Origin: Melampsora larici-populina 98AG31
Taxonomy: Eukaryota > Basidiomycota > Pucciniomycetes > Pucciniales > Melampsoraceae
Length of the DNA: 64,000 nt
Direction: 5' to 3'
NCBI RefSeq assembly: GCF_000204055.1
Contig: NW_006768766.1
Location: forward strand, 2,071,243-2,135,242
Shown: positions 21,685-34,026 of the stretch, piece by piece
Numbering within the stretch: position 1 is the stretch's first letter
Layout: every line of letters starts with the position of its first letter
Program-made: the position numbers and the translations under genes
Notes under the pieces: model-generated
Told to the model about the DNA's origin: nothing
The model's database searches: none
The model's input: only the letters and a program-made list of their open reading frames with translations

Positions 21685-22742
21685 CAGGCATAAATAAATT
21701 CTTTTTGGAATTTGACATTTGGCCCAGCCCTTCTGAAAAACAAAAAAAAAGATCTGATGCTTGTTGGGTCTTGCTGCGATTTACTATTGATGTCCTATTA
21801 CTTCATTACTAGTGCATATCTTTTGAAATTGTTTGTTGTGAGATCTGGGAAATGTGGTTTTTTGAGGACACATCAAAATATACAAAGATCCCTTATTGTG
21901 AAAAATTTACAGATCTCTGACTTATAATACCAAGAATTCATCAGTGCAGCTTTTTTCTAAGATGTTATTCCAATTCTATCCACTTTTTTGACATACATTA
22001 GCGTGTGTCAAGTAATAATTGCCTTCAAAGAAACTTTAACCCTTGCCCAATCATTCCAGGCTTTGTTTTCTCCTACCAAGTTGTGCAAGTCTTGGCATCT
22101 GTTATCCCAGAGGAGGGACACAAGGTGTATATTTAATCATTATGTGGTCGTAATCAAGCACAAGATTATCTCTGGAAAACTCTGAAAAAGTGCTTGACTA
22201 AAATGACAGTGGCATTCCTTGGCTATACAAAGCTTTTTTGTTTCTCAAGCTTTTCTTTTTCCAGAAACATCAGAAAAGGTTAACCTGATAAAATGTATAT
22301 ATAAGATCAGGGTTCATCTGGAAGCCATGGATGCAATTTATCTCCACATGTACCCATACAAAAGGCATAACTTTGGATTGGCTAAAGAAACGGAAAACAG
22401 GTTTAGATTGAAACTTTGGACTGAACATTGCAAGGTCTCTTGTAGATAATAATCATGAGAAACAAAGTAATGGAGATCAACAATGTGCTTTTGATAAAAG
22501 TGATCACGTTGTTTTCTTGATAAGTAGATGTGAAATATAATATAATCTGCATAAGGTGAAAATGTTATCATAGGACAACTAGAGGTAAATCTGGAAAGAA
22601 AAATTCTACATTTGGCAGTAGAAACAACTGAATCTTGAGAATCAAAAGTGAATATATATGTTGTTATGTTGAGATTGACCACTACAATTCATACAAAACC
22701 TCCATTTCATTCCGATATATAAATGATGCCGAATTTTTCATC
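21685..22742. other. AT-rich spacer 3' of locus F5
   Basis: About 1 kb with short ORFs only. The 22400-22480 part resembles 33640-33780, which lies at the same distance 3' of paralogue F6. This suggests the F5/F6 duplication included the downstream flank. Confidence 0.35.
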
Positions 22743-24360
22743 TTAGGAAATGAACTTCATTGTTTTACGTGGTGATTTATTTTTATATACAATACCTTGA
22801 GAAACTTCAAATTTGATTTTTTTAGATTTACAAAAAGCTTTGAATAGAGGTAATATAGATTGTATATCCTCATCAAGTGGAAAGTTTTTGTAATCTAAAG
22901 GTAATCTTATAGACTTGAGTTTTGGAAATTCATTTGTAGTGATAAACGTGAAAAATTCTGATAATTCATCAAATAATTGCGGGTTTTCAAATTGATTAAA
23001 TTGAATGCGGCGGAGGTTTTTACAATTTTTGAAGGAGTGAATATAATGGCATTCGGTAGCTGGCCATATATTCAGATGTGTTAAAGCCGGTAAACTAAAT
23101 AAGTTCTCCTTGAGATCGAATATTGGAGTTTCTACTCCTGGCAAGATGTCTAGAGTTTCATCAGGTTTGAGCTCCAGGTGAGTTAGACTGGGTGCCCAAT
23201 TATTGATAAGCCAAGGTAAATCTGATAAACAAAGTTGAGCACAATCTCGAATCGTAAGTTTTACTAAATTAGGAGGTCCTTGATGTTGGCCCCAAGACCA
23301 GTCTATGACATCGACTTCATTCAGCACAAGACGCTTGAGGTTTTGGAGATCTGAAAGACGTGTATCAAGCTTCTCGATGGCATCAGAGCCTTCATGCGAA
23401 ATATAGTGTAGCTCGAGTGATTCAAGCAATGAGAGATGTGAGATCGGTTCGATAAAACACTCTGCAAGTATTGTTGAGTACTGAGGACCTTTGATCGTGA
23501 GATTCCGAAGACGTCCAAGATCGGAAAACAATTTGGTAAAATTGTAACTTGGGTTATGCATCTCCTCTGACGTGGGAGGTCTGTACCAATTATCCGGACA
23601 AGTAAGACAGAGCGTCTTGATGTTTTCACAATGAGAAATCACTTTTAAAAGGTTTTCCGGACAGAGCCCATATGATGGGCGGAGCGAAAGGCGCTCGTCA
23701 GGGTCAGTGGTTTTGGAACCGACGTTTAGATTATCGCAGTGAATACTCTCGACTTTCCAGAAGTCTTGACTGTCTTCGATAAACTTGATTTTGTTTTCAT
23801 CAGGAGATCGTAGTGAATCGCGATGTTGAGTCTGGTCTTGTTCGATAGAAGTCGGATTCTGGGATATTTGATGCCATTGCGATCTCAACCCAACTTCGAT
23901 TACTTCGACATGGCATCCATGTTTTGGTAAGATTTCCTCATTCCACATTGACATAGGAATAGATGCTCGAGAAGGAAACCGGAGATACTGGAGCGCCGAA
24001 CCGAGAAGAAGATCATACCATGATCAGTACACATCAGTGATGCGAGTTGGTATACTCGACGAGCAAAACTTAGCTCACCTGCCATTTGAAAGGCTGACAG
24101 ATAGAATAAACCCTGCGGTTGAGAGTGGAAAAGGCTTGAAAAGTAGTCATAATTGGTGATTCAGGTTTATGTTGATAAATCCATAACTTCGTCTCCTCTC
24201 CTGACTCAAGAAGGATGCCTCGTAAATATCTCTTCTTGACACGATTATCATCACGTTCGCGAGCACTATCAAGATCCAAGACGAATTTGACTATTTCCAA
24301 CAGAACTTCATTTGGTAGGCGATTGAGTAAATCGTTATCAGCTTTTCTTGAGTGCTCCAT
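22743..24360 (-). CDS. F-box/LRR-like protein (locus F5)
   Basis: Exon 1 24079-24360 (94 codons), intron 23988-24078 (91 nt, GTGAGC...CTCCAG), exon 2 22743-23987; about 508 residues. F-box motif LNRLPNEVLLEIVKFVLDL, family block SPIMTTFQAFSTLNRRVYSICQ, then exon 2 signature YLRFPSRASIPMSMWNEEIL. Leucine-rich segments include LSLLESLELHYISHEG, LQNLKRLVLNEVDVIDW and LTHLELKPDETLDILPG. It is very similar to F6, with long shared stretches such as GPPNLVKLTIRDCAQLCL. Presumed SCF substrate receptor. The exon 1 reading frame is complete and no lesion is visible. Confidence 0.82.
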
Positions 24361-24464
24361 TTTGATCGATCGAATGTGGAACTTGAAGGAGGTCTGGTTT
24401 ACAAGTCCTCGAGGCTCGAAGGCGATGGTAATGAGCTCTTGAAGCCTGAGATAGTGGAGACAAT

Positions 24465-24514
24465 TTAGATTAACAAAGCCCTCCGGCCGCGCAGAGAGGG
24501 CTTTGTTAAGCTAA
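24465..24514. repeat. GC-rich hairpin element upstream of F5
   Basis: Arms TTAGATTAACAAAGCCCTC (24465-24483) and its inverted copy (24496-24514, one mismatch) enclose CGGCCGCGCAGA. Related words occur at 47242-47259, 28593-28660 and 32306-32350. It lies about 105 bp 5' of the F5 start codon. Could be a mini-MITE. Confidence 0.6.
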
Positions 24515-24739
24515 GGAGACAACCAAAGATTTGAAAAGATCTTGCTTCTCTGATGCTAGTTCTTCTTGGATATCAAACCGCGCACTTCAATTTGCTGGTT
24601 CGACCGATTCCACGCTCGCTGCTCTACCGATGACTGCTCGTGGTAATCCCAAATTATGCGTGGACCTTGGATTTCAGGTCACGTCAAACCAAACTGCCAA
24701 AGCAGACCGACATTCCATCCTGGTTCGAACTTATGGGCA

Positions 24740-24960
24740 ACGCCCGGACCTCAGCGCGATGACTACGGTCAGCGGTACGGTACGCTACGGCCCGCGCCGT
24801 ACCGCTATCAGCCTCTGGACCCTACGGTACCTCCGTACCGCAATGCATGGTTAAGGAATCCGGTGACGGTCTTGATTACGATTACGGGCCATCACGTTGC
24901 GGTGCCCGCGACAAAACCCGTAGTCACTACGGTTGACTACGGGTTTTGTTAAAAACTTCA
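24740..24960. repeat. CpG-dense island built of TACGG/GGTACC words
   Basis: In an AT-rich neighbourhood this 220 bp is crowded with CGGTACGG, TACGGCCCGCGCCGTA and a terminal hairpin ACAAAACCCGTAGTCA...TGACTACGGGTTTTGT (about 24911-24948). The same words recur at 25735-25880. No coding capacity. Confidence 0.5.
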
Positions 24961-25543
24961 ATTGGTACAAAGTTCAGACTTCGATGGAGTGGTTTGATGT
25001 GTAAATTGGCACAAGTTAATATCAAACGATATGCTCGAGTTGATTTTGAGCGCCTAAAGGAACTTTTGAACGAGATTGCAATTTGAGAGAGTTAACCAGT
25101 TACTTATTGATTGTGCTTGATACACGAATCGATCAAGTAATTCTACCACGGGTTCAGTTGAGAGCAATCAAGTTTGCTCAAGTTGGATTAAAGATAAACT
25201 GGTTCAACTTAGTGAGATGATGGTGAATCATCAAAAAGGGTCGATTGTCAAAGATACGGTGGTGAAGGATTTGATGATTGATTACTTTTTGGCTTGGTCT
25301 TCTGCTGTCACTTTAGTCTGTACTACATCTTTGTTTTACGTCTTTAATGAAAGGACTCACTCACGATCATTGTTCTGTAATTTCTGATTATTGAGTTGTG
25401 CAACCCATCCAGGTGTCTTGCTGTCAGGAGAAGAGGCAAGTTGACATCAAGCTAATCGTGATTTGAGTATGGCATGTCCAAAAGCACTTGGACCATTTTA
25501 TGATGGATTGAAACTACAACCTAGATCAATTTTTATCGATTTA

Positions 25544-25632
25544 CAGTCAAACCGGAAAAGCTTGACCGATTTTGCCCGCAAAACTCGAGCAAATTGGCGG
25601 GGAATTGGTGGCAAGCTTTTCCGGTTTGACTG
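25544..25632. mobile_element. MITE with pogo-type TIRs (copy 2)
   Basis: 89-bp element with perfect terminal inverted repeats of at least 20 bp (start CAGTCAAACCGGAAAAGCTT), flanked by TA on each side (25542-25543 and 25633-25634). It shares CAGTCAAACC with the element at 9691 but differs inside. It is followed by a short TATCGATTTT tandem repeat (25640-25675). Confidence 0.75.
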
Positions 25633-25734
25633 TAAATCGATTTATATCGATTTTTATCGATTTTTATCGATTTTTTCAATTTTATTACCGTTTCACCGCA
25701 ATCAACCGTAATCTGGGGCACAAAAGCCCATTTA

Positions 25735-25880
25735 GGTACGGTACGGTACGCTCTGCCCGTGCCGTATTGAATTTTGTGCTACGGTACCCACCTGATAACG
25801 TTCCGAAACGGTAGCCAATGCCAACGGTCTACCGTAACGTAGTCACATATACACCGTAATCCATCGCGTTACGTTGAGAT
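25735..25880. repeat. Second CpG-dense TACGG-rich island
   Basis: Contains GGTACGGTACGGTACGCT, GCCGTATTG and several ACCGTAA/CGGTAGCC words like the island at 24740-24960. The two flank about 780 bp that hold the copy-2 MITE. Confidence 0.45.
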
Positions 25881-26794
25881 CCGAGCGTTGTTATGGGCTC
25901 TTACTAATACCTTATCCTCAAACACCATGGTCTTAACGCGACCTACTGGGAAGCAGCCATCCTGTGATAGGATCCCGACATCAGAATCATTGTGAGCAAC
26001 GCCTGGTAGAATTGAGTGGTAACAATGACTATACAAAAGAAAGACTGTTGCCCTGATAAAGCCTTGGTTTGTAGATATTCAAGCGACTTACACTGGCAAA
26101 AATATGTTCAATGGTCATTTGTTGTAAGAGAAATTGCAGTTTGACAAACAGAGACACAGATGGAAATAATGAAAGATATAACCAAGAACTCGACTTGCAC
26201 GTTGTGAAGGATCAAAATTGAAAGACACCTGAGGCTGTCTTCACAGCAACAAATGCGCGATAAGAAAAGGTAACATAAGGTGAGGTGAAAGAACTAATTG
26301 TAATGGTATGATGAAGGCCTACAAATACATCCAGAGCAAAAGTGAAATGACAAGATTGAAGACTTTGAACCAAGATAAATTCAACCAAGTAATTCACCCA
26401 AAACTGAGAATGCCTCAATCCATACACAACAAGTCATCATCTGCTGTCTACAGATATAACAGAGATTTGGCATGATTCACTTCAACAAATCCATATCTGA
26501 CTCTGATTCCCGGACAATGTGATTGGGCATTGCACTTGTTTTGTTGGCTGGATGCAAGGACCAAGGACCAACGTGCAAACCAGAAGGGATGATGATAGTC
26601 AAGATGAAAGGACATAATCGCCCTGATCTCTGAAGGATTCCATATCTTGCATTCGAGACACTCATCTGAGGTTTCTTGCTTTGTTGCCATACACCTTTTC
26701 GTAAACAAGTTTTTAAGATTCCTATCTGACTCAAAGTAAAAAAATCTATCTAAGTTGTCTAGACGTAGTGATCTACATAGTCTATTATATCTTT
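25881..26794. other. Spacer, nothing recognised
   Basis: About 0.9 kb between the CpG-dense island and the end of pseudogene F4. Only short ORFs without motifs. Confidence 0.5.
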
Positions 26795-28433
26795 TCAAAG
26801 CTTTGAATTTCGTTCATCAAGAATACATTTGAATTTGATTCCTTTGGATTTACAAGTTTGTTCCAATGATGCCACTTTGGAAGTCAAAATCAAACTGATT
26901 GGATAAAAATTATTACCTTCTAGATGAAAAGTTATCACTTCGAGACTAGGGAGCACATTAGTGGTGACAAAATTTGAAAGTTCCGAAATTTGTTCATAAA
27001 CATTGTCTGAGGCACCCCATGTTGGATTGAAATAGTATGCAAGATAACCAAGATTTTTGCAAGCAGCAAAACAGTGGATATAGTAACAAAACCGATGTGA
27101 CCATAGAGTCAAATCTGTTAAAGCCGGGAGAGCGAGTTGACTACATTTTGAGTCAAAGTTTGCAGACCCAACTGGTGGTTGGTCGATGGGTTCATCAAAT
27201 TTGAGCTCAAGATGATTTAGTCAAGGCGCCCAAGTATTGAGGAAAAGAATTGTGATACACCACATGGTCAACAATCTTGGATCATAAGATTGACTAGTTG
27301 AGGAGGAGCTTTATAACATCTCCAGATATCAGCATCCATGTCATGGACTCCCTTGAGGATCAGGTGTTTCAGGGTCTTGAGATTATAGAAAGGCAGCCAG
27401 GAAGGCGACAAATGTCGTCTCGGTTTCTAGCCGACACTCCCTCAAGCTCAAGTGATTCAAGGCGTGGTAACTTTGTGATGGGTTCAGCAAAGCACTGTGC
27501 GAGTATGGGTGCAAACAAGGCTTGGATTTTGAGATGTTGAAGCTGTTGTAGAACAGGCACTATTAAGGTGAAGTAGTAACAGAAATCAGATGCTTTCACC
27601 GTTTTGGGAGAGCGTCCTTCCACTGAGTCAGGAGAATCTGATGCGCTTTCTGGAGCACTGCTTGGAAATATGAGATGTAGGCGGCTGAGGTTTTCACAGA
27701 AAGAAATCACTGTGAAGACCTTTTCAGGACACATTCCAAATCGGTCGTTATAAACTTGTGTCGGATCATCGAGGTACTCAGAAGCCATAATAGCTAGATT
27801 GTCAGAATGAAAAGAAGCAACTTCTAAATAGTCCTTATCTTCCTCAATGAACTTGTATTGGTTAAACTCCCAAGATTGATGTGTGCATTGGGGTTGGATT
27901 GTGTATCTGGCATTCCTGATGTCAGGTCGGTCATGTGGATTGTCATACCATTCAGATCTTAACCCAAACTCTAGTGTTTTGACATGGTGCACATTCCGTG
28001 GTAAAATTTCCTCCGTCCAGAGGGACATTGGACAAGATATTCGAGTCAGAAACCAGAGAGACTAGGAGACCGCATTGGAGGAGAGATGATCTCACTGTCA
28101 GTAGTGTACTCCTTCAATGAGCCAGATCCTGCTCACTTTCCATATGATAGGTTGACACATTTTATGAAATGTACGATTGTCGACCGACAGAGCTTGCAGA
28201 CTACTCAAGATTGGATTTGCAGGATTGTGGCTATAAACCAGTAGAGCTGTCCTTTTTTTAGAGTAAACGGTCGACGTTTGTTCAAACTTGAGTCTGTGAT
28301 TCTCTTCAGCTTCCCTTTTATTGTGAACTAGAAGGTATCCTATAATATGAAGGGTGATTTCATCTGGAAGCCTGGTTAGTCCTGTGGTTGCAGGACCTTG
28401 CTGAGATTAGTCTTTTGCTCGTCTTTGGCTCAT
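26795..28433 (-). pseudogene. F-box/LRR pseudogene (locus F4), paralogue of F3
   Basis: Exon 1 remnant 28137-28433 keeps LTRLPDEITLHIIGYLL and the terminal MCQPIIWK. An in-frame TAA nine codons after its ATG disrupts the start. Exon 2 starts at 28061 (PMSLWTEEILPRNVHHVKT) and is open to about 27369, where a 2-nt insertion relative to F3 breaks the frame. A second indel lies near 27250, a TGA near 27221, and the C-terminus stops early at 26795 (after DERNSKL). Sequence is otherwise close to F3, for example ISELSNFVTTNVLPSLEVITFH is shared. F4 retains the exon 1 middle part that F3 lost, so the two decayed independently. Confidence 0.8.
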
Positions 28434-29083
28434 CTTGATCAATCCTTGCCCTTCGAAGTTTATCAGAACGTAACTTGAGTGAAGGTAATTTGTTTGACCT
28501 GACAAAGCTTGATGTCAATTGGGCGTCGATTTTTTCACAGTCCATCTGAGAGTCTTCTGTTTAGTAAATAAAATAATCAAAAGTCCAAGAAAACGGCCGC
28601 ACAAAGAGGGCTCAGTTTAGCTTAACTAAGCCCCCTAGGGTGAAAGCTTAACATAGTCCCCTGTCAGGTGGTGGGCACAGCGCATTTGGCGCGTCAATGG
28701 CGCGCTTGCCCAAGCGTGCCAAATATTTCTGAAAAAACCAAGGGTGGCGCACCCATATGCAAGACTTGGATAATTCAACCGCTAGAGATTGAATCGAGTA
28801 AGAGTAAGAATGCATTTCTAAAGTGTTGTTTTGACCGGACACCAAAATGAAGTGTTTCTGACGCGCAGCAAATCTGGAACCTGTAAGCTTTGTTAGCCCC
28901 GGCTTTCAGACCCGAGCGACTTTTGGCAATATCTCAAGATCCGTCTCAGCTATTGAGAAATGGAGAGCAGGATGTTGTGTAGTGAACCAGTGCGCATAAT
29001 CTTTGTGTTGGGAGTTTAGGCATTCATAATTACAAAAAAAGTTTTCATAATGAGGAGGTGGTTTTGGCAAAATGCCCCGGCTG
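28434..29083. repeat. Spacer with GC-rich short repeats and an inverted-repeat arm
   Basis: Holds a variant of the hairpin family at 28593-28660 (AGGGCTCAGTTTAGCTTAA...AAAGCTTAAC) and GTCAGGTGGTGGGCAC at 28663-28678. The latter is repeated inverted at 32757-32772. No gene seen. Confidence 0.5.
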
Positions 29084-29093
29084 ATCTCACACT

Positions 29094-32000
29094 CAAGATG
29101 GGCACCGGCCCCGGTTTTTGGCCGGAGCTCCAACGGATGCTCCGTCGGGTGCGGTTGTTGGAAAGGCCTCTGGAGCCACCCGGTAGCCGGTACTCCGGCC
29201 GGTTTGGTAGGCGGATGGGAAGGAGAAAAAAATGTATATCCGTCGGATACTCGACGGATATACACTTTGAATTTGTCTGGCATGTATAGGTGTGTATTCA
29301 TATAATTGTAGATAACAAGCAATGAAAAGAGGTTAAAAAAATCAAACACTATCTTCCACTTCTTCACTAGTCAATTTCAAAGGGCCAAACACCCGGTACC
29401 AATCTTTAACTCACAAAAGCGCCTCCACATGTAAACAAGACAGATTAGTATGCTGAGGGCCAAGAATTCTTTTCGTTTTGTTAAAAACACCCTCTGAAGG
29501 ACAGCTAGTTGCTGGAATGGCCAGGAAATACATCGCCATGCTGGCCAATCCAGGATAAATGTCGACTCGTTTTGTCCAGAAATCTAAGCCCTTGATGTTG
29601 CAAGGTTCGAGCTTGTCAGCTAGGTACTGATTGATCTCTTTGCTAATTGAATGATCTTGTCGAACATCTTGGGCTCCAAAGATTGCATCTTCAAAGTACT
29701 GCGAAGTGGATGTAGAACTGTTTGATTTTTTGGTGGTAGTTGGAGGTGGTATTGGTATATCGGCCTCAAATTTCAACGCCTCTTGTTCAAAGATGTATCT
29801 GATATCTGAAGTGATGAGGTCATATTGACTAAAAAAAATGCTCGATCCTTTTTGTAAATGAGAAATACAAACAGAGATCAGTACCACTTTAAATTATAAA
29901 TGCCTGAGAGAAACTTACATGGAAATAATTCAACTTGAGGCGTGAATCCAGAATGGTAGCACAGACTGGTGCAGGTTTGGTAAGCACCTTCCTGAAATAG
30001 TCTTCAAGCTTAGATATCATGGATATCAAAGCAGGAATTAATTGATCATGATCGTATTTTTGAGCTACCTATAAGAACAATGTTTCATATTAACAAATTT
30101 GAATTGAGGGTGAAAAGCTTATGAAATCAAACTTACAGATTTTAGTCCTTGTAAGACAACGACGTACATTGGCACAACTTGATGCATGGGCGGGAATTTT
30201 GACTTGCAAGAAATCTTGGTTGCTTCGCTGAGGGGTTCCAAAAAATCGCACATTTGCTTGACATAGTTCCACTCAATTGGTAAGAGGGAATACTTCTTGA
30301 AGTCTTTACCCTTACAGAACTCGTCACATGCTTCTCATAGGCGGAGAAGTCTTCAAAACATGTGATATGACAAGTTCCAACGGGTTGGAACATCCACAAT
30401 CAGCCGAGTGGCCGTGACAACCGGGCGTTTTGGACGAGCTGGTTCAACTTTATCGATAGTTGGACCTTCTAAGAGATAGTTGAGAGCATCGACATTGGCA
30501 GGGTCATTGGTAGCTGGCTCCGAGGAAGTCTGAGGCTGATCTTGAACCATCAAGTTAGCAATTTTGCGTCTCATCTTGACGATACTGGCGAAATGAGAAC
30601 CACATTGAGGGCTGGACCGGGTGGATGTGACAAGTCCATGGCATCGAGAATAGATTGTCTTGAGATCAACTTGAGCAACATCGGGAGGATCAACTAGGTT
30701 GTGAAGAGCCATCTGATTCGAGTGGTCTTCTTTGTCTTTGTCGGAATCAAGGAGTTGCCCGAAAACTTTGAGTCCGTCTTTGGCGGCGAGATTAATCACA
30801 TGCACGACACACCCATGAACCTGGGTCTGATGATCGAACTCAATGCCATCTGTTTGTCCGATGACTCGACTGATAGCTGCATTTGTCCCAACGTTGTTGG
30901 CCGTCATCGCATTGAGCTTGGCCTTAAGATTGTACTTAGTGATCAAGATAATCAACAATAAACCTAGCAAAGTTATCGGCGTTGTGTGCACCTGGGAAAT
31001 TGGAAAAATGAGCGTCAGTTGATGATAGAAAACAAAATGTAATAAAAATCTCACCTTTGATTTCCGCGATTCCCAGCGTGATGTCCATGAGATCCCAGTT
31101 TTCCGTTATAAAGTGACAAGTAAGCGACATAAAGGCAACATTATTTGGAGATGTCCACGCATCTTGGGTGATCGTGATTGATTTGGCTGGTCCCAAGTAA
31201 AGTTTCTTGATGTGATCTTTGTAATGATAATATAACTTTCGCATGTGTCTAGCAATGGCGTGACGTTTGACTAACATAACATGAGGATTGCAAAGTGATA
31301 ACAGGCATTGAAAAGAGGGTTTCTCGACAATAGAAAAGGAGAGATCGTTATCGGCTATAAGATAACAGATACTAGTATTCACGCTGGTGAGGTTGAGTGC
31401 GTTCTAAATAGATGATAGATCATCATCAGAAAATGAAAGAAAATCAAGAAAAAGGAAAGAAATAAAAGGGATTTAATATAACAAATAGAAGTAATAAAAT
31501 GTGAAAGATACGAAAAAGGAATAAACGAAGCGAAAAAGAAATTAAAGAAGTGAAAGATGCGAAAAAGAAATTAAAGAAGTGAAAAAGAAAAGAAAGAAGT
31601 GAAAACACTCACCAAATGACCAGTCTTTACTTTCTTGAAAGCAGCTAGGATGTTTCCTTGATCGGGATTGCCATCACGGACACCGTGCTTAGATTCAAGA
31701 TGGTTTTTCATGGAGGTAGTACTACCCTTTTTATCACAAGACAACTGCTTGCCACATTTGTTTCCGTCGGCCATGACGAAGCGACACTGATTGGTTTCTT
31801 GATCTTGTGGTTTTTTAAAGTATTTCCATACGTAGCTTGCTGGAAGTGTGGTGATACTTGTATCTTCCGTCAGATCGGAGGGTTCGGGTTGAGACGTTGA
31901 ATCAGTATTTGCCCCAGAGACACTACTGGGGGCGGCTTGAGACATCTTAAAATAAGTATAAAGCGGTAATCTTGTGGATTGACCGGGAACAGAGGGAGTC

Positions 32001-32274
32001 AGAAGGATTCAAGGAGGTGGGGAAGGTAAAGATAAAGTTGAAAGTGAATGGATATTGCAGCTTGAACCCAAATAAAGAAAAAAAAACGTTTACAGGCCTT
32101 TTTCGGCTATAGCGGCCGGATAACCGGCGGATAGCCGGTTCGGTTGTTGGATGAAAGATTTTTTTTCAAAAAACCGATCGGATGTTCTCTGATCGGTACG
32201 GATAGGACAAAAGCCCGTTGGTTTTGTCTTTGGAACAGGCTGGAGACGCCGGATATCAACCGGTGCCCATCTTG
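29094..32274 (-). mobile_element. hAT transposon, decayed
   Basis: 3.18-kb element with 15-bp terminal inverted repeats CAAGATGGGCACCGG at 29094-29108 and 32260-32274. Both ends are bordered by the direct repeat ATCTCACACT (29084-29093 and 32275-32284). hAT elements normally duplicate 8 bp, so part of this 10-bp match is chance or TIR. Subterminal regions are rich in CCGG-type words, typical transposase binding zones. The only gene is the minus-strand transposase pseudogene. Confidence 0.85.
29342..31945 (-). pseudogene. hAT transposase, multi-exon, broken
   Basis: Exon 1 31613-31945 encodes a BED-type zinc finger (CRFVMADGNKCGKQL...HLESKHG). Exon 2 31055-31403 includes KSITITQDAWTSPNN (catalytic-domain start). 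A 63-nt intron (30992-31054) leads to exon 3 with DNFARFIVDYLD. Later segments include TRWNLSYHMF, exon 4 29919-30068 and the C-terminal hAT dimerisation region FWTKRVDIYPGLASMAMYFL...PSEGVFNKTKRI. Lesions: a 1-nt frameshift near 30938, TGA codons near 30352 and 30337, and a TGA near 29410 shortly before the natural end. It therefore cannot mobilise itself. Intron boundaries are inferred from GT/AG and frame. Confidence 0.82.
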
Positions 32275-32284
32275 ATCTCACACT

Positions 32285-34026
32285 TCAAATTTCACATTAG
32301 CCGTAAGTCCCTCGCTCAAGCCTCGGGCCTTTGGCGCGAGGGACTTTGTTAAGTTTGAGTGTAGAAGGTCTTCTTGGACTAGAGGAAGCCTATAGTATGT
32401 TGTTGTTTTGGTCTGTTTAGCTTTCAGGCCAGAGATAGCCCTACGGAGGAGCCCCACTTGGGATTTTTCTGCTATTGGTTGCTCATCTGAGTTGCAAGAC
32501 CCTTAAAATAGTTCTTGAACAAAAAAAATCTATGGTGGTTATCTTGAATGTGTGGTGATCCTGACTTGAAACAGCTTTTCTCACATCCTCATTTGTGTTT
32601 CAGCTTCATCACAGCCTTGATTGCTGTTTTTGAGAAGATTTTTTCATGTTTTTAATGCTTTTTTTGCTTCAGAGGCGCGCTTACACGCCCCCTGCTGTTT
32701 GGGCACGTCCCAGACAATGGATTCTGCGCCTGGGTGTGCCTCTCCCTGTCAAATACGTGCCCACCACCTGACCCTACTGAAGAGTCATGAGTTTGGCTTG
32801 AATACAGAACAACTATGCAAGAGGTTGACTAAAGGAAAGCCAGAAAAGGACACTGTGAAGGAGACAACTATGATCAGAAGCTACAAGACAGTTTCATCCA
32901 TCCTTTATACCTTACAGGATCTCCCATGTCAGCCTTATGGTGGCATTTTGTGGAGACTAGCAAAGACGTGGGCATGCCTGCAACAGTTGAACTATGACAG
33001 TGATTAACATAAATTGTGAGGACTGTGTGATGAATCCTAAATTTCATTTTCATCAAATTGTAAAACATTCAAAACCATAGATGGGATGGATTGATAGCCA
33101 ATGTGATCAGAAACACAATTGATAGATAGTGTTTGCCCAAACTATTATGAGCTCTATCTTTTTGATGGTGTGGGTTTTGCCTGAATTAATGTAAAGGTTA
33201 TTGAGTGATCTGATTGAGATAAGAAAAATTGTTAATTCCTGTCATTTAATTCTTTAATCACCAATCAATTAAGGAATCTTGAAGGCTTGAGTAATATAAG
33301 TAAAACTGGAAAATCACTAACAGCCTTGTCATAGAAGCTGTGGGGCCATGAACAATACATAATCCTGTGTTCACATGAATAGTGTTGAACTCTTATATCA
33401 CACAATGTGCAATAAATTTATTTTTGATGCAGAAACAACTTATCCTTTAGATCATCATCAAATTTTATCTTTACTAAAATTCTCTACTTATTTCATCCAT
33501 TCACCCTTTGTGACTAGCTACTTCTTCTCATTTCCCTTCTCTTCAAGAGAATTGAAAGAAAAAACATTAGAAATGATTCATACAGTTCAAAGTCAAATTT
33601 TTAACTCTAGATTACTCAAAAACCTTGGTAAGAAGCAAAAGGTTTTTATCGAAAATTTTGGAATGAGCATTGCAAGGATTTGTACGGGTAAAAATGATGA
33701 ATCAACATTAACAATTTGCTTTGATAGAAATACCAACTTTTTTGTAGTTTTTAAATTATGAGAAACAAATGACACTGACATCAGATGAAGCAGTTGAGAT
33801 AAATGATACATCAAAAGATAAGATGAAAACATCAATATTACTAGGTTTAAATGGGAATAAGATTTGACTACATTTTGTGGTAAACAGCACTGAATTCTGG
33901 AAACAAAAGTAGATTGACTATATGATACGATGTAAATATGCCAAACCCTTCACTTCAATTAAAATAATACAATCAATCAATTTTAATGTTTAAAGAAACA
34001 AATTTGATTTTTTCACTCATAAATTT
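32285..34026. other. Spacer with short GC-rich hairpin; weak ORF
   Basis: A hairpin AGTCCCTCGC...GCGAGGGACT lies at 32306-32345, and the inverted-repeat arm GTGCCCACCACCTGAC at 32757-32772. A plus-strand ORF at 33375-33761 (128 codons) has no recognisable domain and is probably not a gene. The rest is AT-rich without features. Confidence 0.4.

Noticed and set aside
24560..24640. tRNA-like segment with GGTTCGACCGATTCC
   Set aside because: A T-arm-like word is present but no acceptor stem, D-arm or anticodon stem could be paired.
33375..33761. 128-codon plus-strand ORF
   Set aside because: No domain, no splice partners, AT-rich flank shared loosely with the 3' flank of F5; likely chance.
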